Origin: CAZNRY01 sp964575675
GTDB taxonomy: Bacteria > Eisenbacteria > RBG-16-71-46 > CAIMUX01 > VGJL01
Length of the DNA stretch: 42,955 nt
Assembly: GCA_964575675.1 (NCBI GenBank)
Contig: CAZNRY010000008.1
Location: forward strand, 1 to 42,955
Reading direction: 5' to 3'
Shown: positions 41,392-42,955 of the stretch, piece by piece
Layout of the letters: each line of letters begins with the position of its first letter
How positions within the stretch are numbered: the first letter of the stretch is position 1
The notes under the pieces: model-generated
What the model saw: the letters and a program-made list of their open reading frames with translations, nothing else
Database searches by the model: none
Told to the model about the DNA's origin: nothing
Made by a program: the position numbers and the translations under genes

Positions 41392-42084
41392 CTACGACCC
41401 GCCCTTCATCAGGAGCGTCGCGCCGTTGACGCCTGATGACGCGGGAGAACAGAGGAAGGCGATCGCCGACGCGACCCGCTCGCACGAGACCCATCCGGAA
41501 CGATCGGCGCCGGGCATCGCCTCGCGGTTCCCCGGCGTGTCGAGGATACCGGGGACGATGCAGTTGGCGCGGATCCCGAGAGCGTTCCCCTCCTCGGCGA
41601 GACAGCGCGTGAAGGCGACGACGGCGGCCTTCGACACCGCGTAGGGCGCCATCCCGGCGCCTCCGGCCAGCGCCGCGAGCGACGCCACCGTCACGATCGC
41701 TCCGCCCTCGCGATGTCTGAATCGCCCGAATGCGGCCGCCGCCCCGTTGCGCAGGCCCTCCCAGTTCATCGCGAACATCGCATCCCAATCCCGCTCTGCG
41801 AGTTGGTCGATCGCCGGTCCCATGGCGAAGCCGCCGGCCAAATGGACATAGGCGGCAAGCCCATGCTCGGAATCGATCTCGGAGATCAGGCTTCGGGCGG
41901 CAGCGGCGTCGGAGGCGTCCAGCCGTCGGGGTATCGACCCGGGGATCTCGCTTGCCAAGCGATCGAGCGCCTCCTGCTTCCTTCCGGTGAAGACCGTCAG
42001 AAAACCCGCCCCGCGCAGAGCGCGCACGACAGGCCCTCCCAGTCCCCCCGTCGCCCCGACGACCAGCACAGCGTTCTTCATCAT
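41392..42084 (-). CDS. Short-chain dehydrogenase/reductase
   Basis: The protein has 230 residues. The NAD(P) motif is LVVGATGGLGG. A serine at about 134 (VTVASLAAL) and YAVSK form the catalytic triad. Additional signatures are LAGGFAMGP and NCIVPGILDTPGN. The substrate cannot be inferred. The ATG at 42084 is followed by a second ATG. It lies 37 bp after the aminotransferase on the same strand. Confidence 0.88.
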   Translation of the reverse strand: MMKNAVLVVGATGGLGGPVVRALRGAGFLTVFTGRKQEALDRLASEIPGSIPRRLDASDAAAARSLISEIDSEHGLAAYVHLAGGFAMGPAIDQLAERDWDAMFAMNWEGLRNGAAAAFGRFRHREGGAIVTVASLAALAGGAGMAPYAVSKAAVVAFTRCLAEEGNALGIRANCIVPGILDTPGNREAMPGADRSGWVSCERVASAIAFLCSPASSGVNGATLLMKGGS

Positions 42085-42121
42085 GATCAGGCTCCCTTCC
42101 GGCGGCGCCCCGTTCGTTCAG

Positions 42122-42955
42122 CTAACCTAGCGGATCCTGAAAACCGGGCAGGGATGCGAAGGACGGATCGGCTCCCTCCGGGCGGAACTCGCCGGTCACG
42201 GGATTCTGGTCGTAGCGCACCCGCCACTTCCGGGCCGCGATCGCGCGCAACCCGGCGAGGAAACGATCAACGTCCTCCTCGTCGTTGTGGATGCCGATCG
42301 AGACGCGAACCCCGCCCGGGATATCCCGGCGATCGCCGTTGCGGATCGATTGCTCGAGCCGCTCTTCCTCCTCCTGTGGAACCCGCAGAAGCCGCTTGAT
42401 GAGCGGATGGGCGCAGAAACAGCCGTGCCGGACCGAAACGCCGTGCTCGTGGGCCAGGATCGCCGCGACGAGAGCATGATGGACCCCGGCCACCGTGAAG
42501 GTGATGACCCCGAGACGATCGTCCGTGCGGTCCGGATCGCAAGCGCCGAGGATGTGAACCCCCTTGAGCCCGCAGAGTCCGGCAAGGAGTCTCTTCGTTA
42601 GCACGGACTCGTGCTCCCTCACGCGGTCCATGCCGTACTGTTCGAGGACCTGGACGGCCCGGGCCATCGCGATCATCCCGAGGATGTTCGGGGTCCCCGC
42701 CTCCTGTCGATCGGGCGGATCGGCCCAGACGACGTGATCGAGCGAGACGGAGTAGACCGTTCCACCCCCCTGTAGATAAGGGATCGCGTCGGCGAACGGC
42801 TCGCGAAGGCCCACGACGGCACCCTCGCCGTAGGGGCTGTTCATCTTGTGGGCCGAGAAGACGACGAAATCGATGCACCCCGTAGTCCCCGGCTTTCCCA
42901 TGTCGAGGGCGCGGTGCGGAAGAAGCTGCGCCCCATCAACGACGACGCGGGCGCC
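42122..42955 (-). CDS. Class V PLP aminotransferase / cysteine-desulfurase-like, 5' end outside the window
   Basis: The frame stays open to the window end (VVVDGAQLLPHRALDMGK), so the N-terminus is missing. The PLP lysine lies in VVFSAHKMNSPYGEGAVVG and the PLP-contacting Asp in VVDGAQ. A cysteine is present in SVRHGCFCAHPL, similar to the active-site loop of SufS-type cysteine desulfurases. The C-terminal part has VRVSIGIHNDEEDVDRFL. It could be a cysteine desulfurase or a related aminotransferase; the Cys favours the first. Confidence 0.85.
   Translation of the reverse strand, partial: GARVVVDGAQLLPHRALDMGKPGTTGCIDFVVFSAHKMNSPYGEGAVVGLREPFADAIPYLQGGGTVYSVSLDHVVWADPPDRQEAGTPNILGMIAMARAVQVLEQYGMDRVREHESVLTKRLLAGLCGLKGVHILGACDPDRTDDRLGVITFTVAGVHHALVAAILAHEHGVSVRHGCFCAHPLIKRLLRVPQEEEERLEQSIRNGDRRDIPGGVRVSIGIHNDEEDVDRFLAGLRAIAARKWRVRYDQNPVTGEFRPEGADPSFASLPGFQDPLG

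Overview
The window is high-GC DNA from a Gram-negative bacterium. Evidence for this includes outer-membrane and lipoprotein genes, many c-type cytochromes, an NtrC-type sigma-54 activator, and TTG/GTG starts with GTGA or ATGA gene overlaps throughout. No rRNA, tRNA, IS element, phage gene or CRISPR array was seen. The gene mix suggests a metal- or extracellular-electron-respiring anaerobe or facultative anaerobe, perhaps a deltaproteobacterium-like or Eisenbacteria-type lineage. That placement is inference only. Almost everything is on the minus strand.

Region 1 (1-8.3 kb) is central carbon. It holds a malic-enzyme/phosphotransacetylase fusion (cut by the window start) whose malic-enzyme metal and substrate residues look substituted. 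Next is a large phosphohistidine dikinase with glucan-water-dikinase-like domain order, split into two reading frames by a run of eight G exactly at its phosphohistidine motif. A glucokinase is divergent to it.

Region 2 (8.3-22.7 kb) is the most striking part: an extracellular cytochrome nanowire locus. It encodes a clear homologue of the Geobacter filament cytochrome OmcS (six hemes), an NHL/beta-propeller protein, a secreted cytochrome with 42 CXXCH motifs in about 1041 residues, a two-domain PpiC/SurA-like foldase, two CsgG/LpoB-like secreted proteins (one a lipoprotein), an outer-membrane beta-barrel, and a membrane-embedded spermidine-synthase-like protein with TPRs. The upper six genes overlap or nearly touch; the propeller and OmcS-like genes follow after a 355-bp gap with their own candidate promoter. 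I propose that these genes export, fold and assemble a cytochrome wire through the outer membrane.

Region 3 (23.0-31.7 kb) is an inner-membrane redox operon. Two GcvH-like proteins without the lipoylated lysine are followed by a HybA-like 4x[4Fe-4S] protein, a HybB/NrfD-type quinone-interacting membrane subunit, a histidine kinase with two candidate c-heme sites in its periplasmic sensor domain, an NtrC-family regulator, an archaemetzincin and a secreted protein of unknown function. It plausibly feeds or senses the periplasmic/extracellular chain of Region 2. A thiamine-binding protein and a thioesterase lie just upstream.

Region 4 (31.7-43 kb) is housekeeping and accessory metabolism. It has a secreted redoxin, a tightly coupled run of NUDIX hydrolase, queE, queC, dipeptide epimerase, glcD, glcE and glcF, then divergent htrA and rpoZ, an SDR oxidoreductase and a class V aminotransferase cut by the window end.
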